Below, one piece after another: positions 5,087 to 5,234 of a stretch of 5,234 nt of DNA. The notes under the pieces were generated by a model. The model made no database searches, was not told where the DNA came from, and was given only the letters and a program-made list of their open reading frames with translations. Each line of letters starts with the position of its first letter. Positions within the stretch are counted from its first letter, which is position 1. The position numbers were made by a program, and so were the translations under genes. Source of the stretch: an uncultured Atopobiaceae bacterium (GTDB taxonomy: Bacteria; Actinomycetota; Coriobacteriia; Coriobacteriales; Atopobiaceae); NCBI GenBank assembly GCA_947303905.1, contig CAMYZR010000136.1, positions 1 to 5,234 of the forward strand. The letters run 5' to 3'.

Positions 5087-5234
5087 ATGAGGATTGACAA
5101 GATTACGCGTGAGATGTCCGAGCGTGCGCAGGCTCTGCAGACCGCCGAGGACATGCGAGCCTTCCTCGAGGAGAGCGGGCTCGAGCTGACCGACGAGCAG
5201 CTGGAAGGCATCAGCGGCGGCAGCAACTTCGTGC
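5087..5234 (+). CDS. Second double-glycine leader peptide precursor, 3'-truncated by window end
   Basis: The first 49 codons of a precursor peptide are present; the frame is still open at the window end. The leader MRIDKITREM…GISGG is 45 residues with GG at 44-45 and the -12/-7/-4 hydrophobic pattern L34, L39, I42, and AEDMRAFLEESGLELTDEQL (20-39) is Nif11-leader-like. It aligns without gaps to the first peptide's leader with 15 of 45 residues identical (including D4, T7, R13, T19, E21, E28, G31, E33-L34, D36-E37, L39, GG). Only SNFV of the core is visible and it differs from the first peptide. A good ribosome site, GGAGAGGGG, ends six bases before the ATG. Its position 139 bases after the second membrane gene supports one peptide-membrane protein locus. 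The nature of the mature product cannot be told from four residues. Confidence 0.8.
   Translation, partial: MRIDKITREMSERAQALQTAEDMRAFLEESGLELTDEQLEGISGGSNFV

Overview
The window reads as a contig end from a GC-rich draft bacterial genome. The first 50 bases are Illumina library adapter, not biology; genomic sequence starts at 51. Strong G/C preference at third codon positions, Shine-Dalgarno sites of the AAGGA type and the protein families present fit an anaerobic gut or oral actinobacterium of the Coriobacteriia (Olsenella/Collinsella-like). That placement is inference from style only; there is no rRNA or marker gene here.

Left part (51-2132): three unrelated-looking genes. A 5'-truncated RyR-domain protein runs on the plus strand to 776. 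Facing it on the minus strand are an HD-superfamily phosphohydrolase (851-1339) and, upstream of that, a GyrI-like small-molecule-binding protein (1500-2132). The two minus-strand genes are separated by 160 bases and need not share a transcript. A 239-base divergent control region (2133-2371) follows.

Right part (2372-5234) is the part worth attention: an apparent plus-strand cassette. It holds a 66-residue double-glycine leader peptide gene (2372-2572), a strong hairpin (2593-2618), two adjacent polytopic membrane proteins of the PF06541 (ABC_trans_CmpB) type (2640-3860 and 3862-4947, one base apart), and a second double-glycine peptide gene (from 5087) cut by the window end. The two peptide leaders align without gaps over 45 residues, with GG at the same positions, but what follows GG differs. 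This is the pattern of two secreted peptides sharing one processing/export route.

Working model (inference): a small secreted-peptide system, bacteriocin-like or signal-like, whose peptides are made in excess over a pair of heteromeric membrane proteins that act in export, sensing or self-protection. No C39 peptidase/ABC exporter, modification enzyme or regulator is visible in the window. They could lie to the right of 5234 or elsewhere in the genome.
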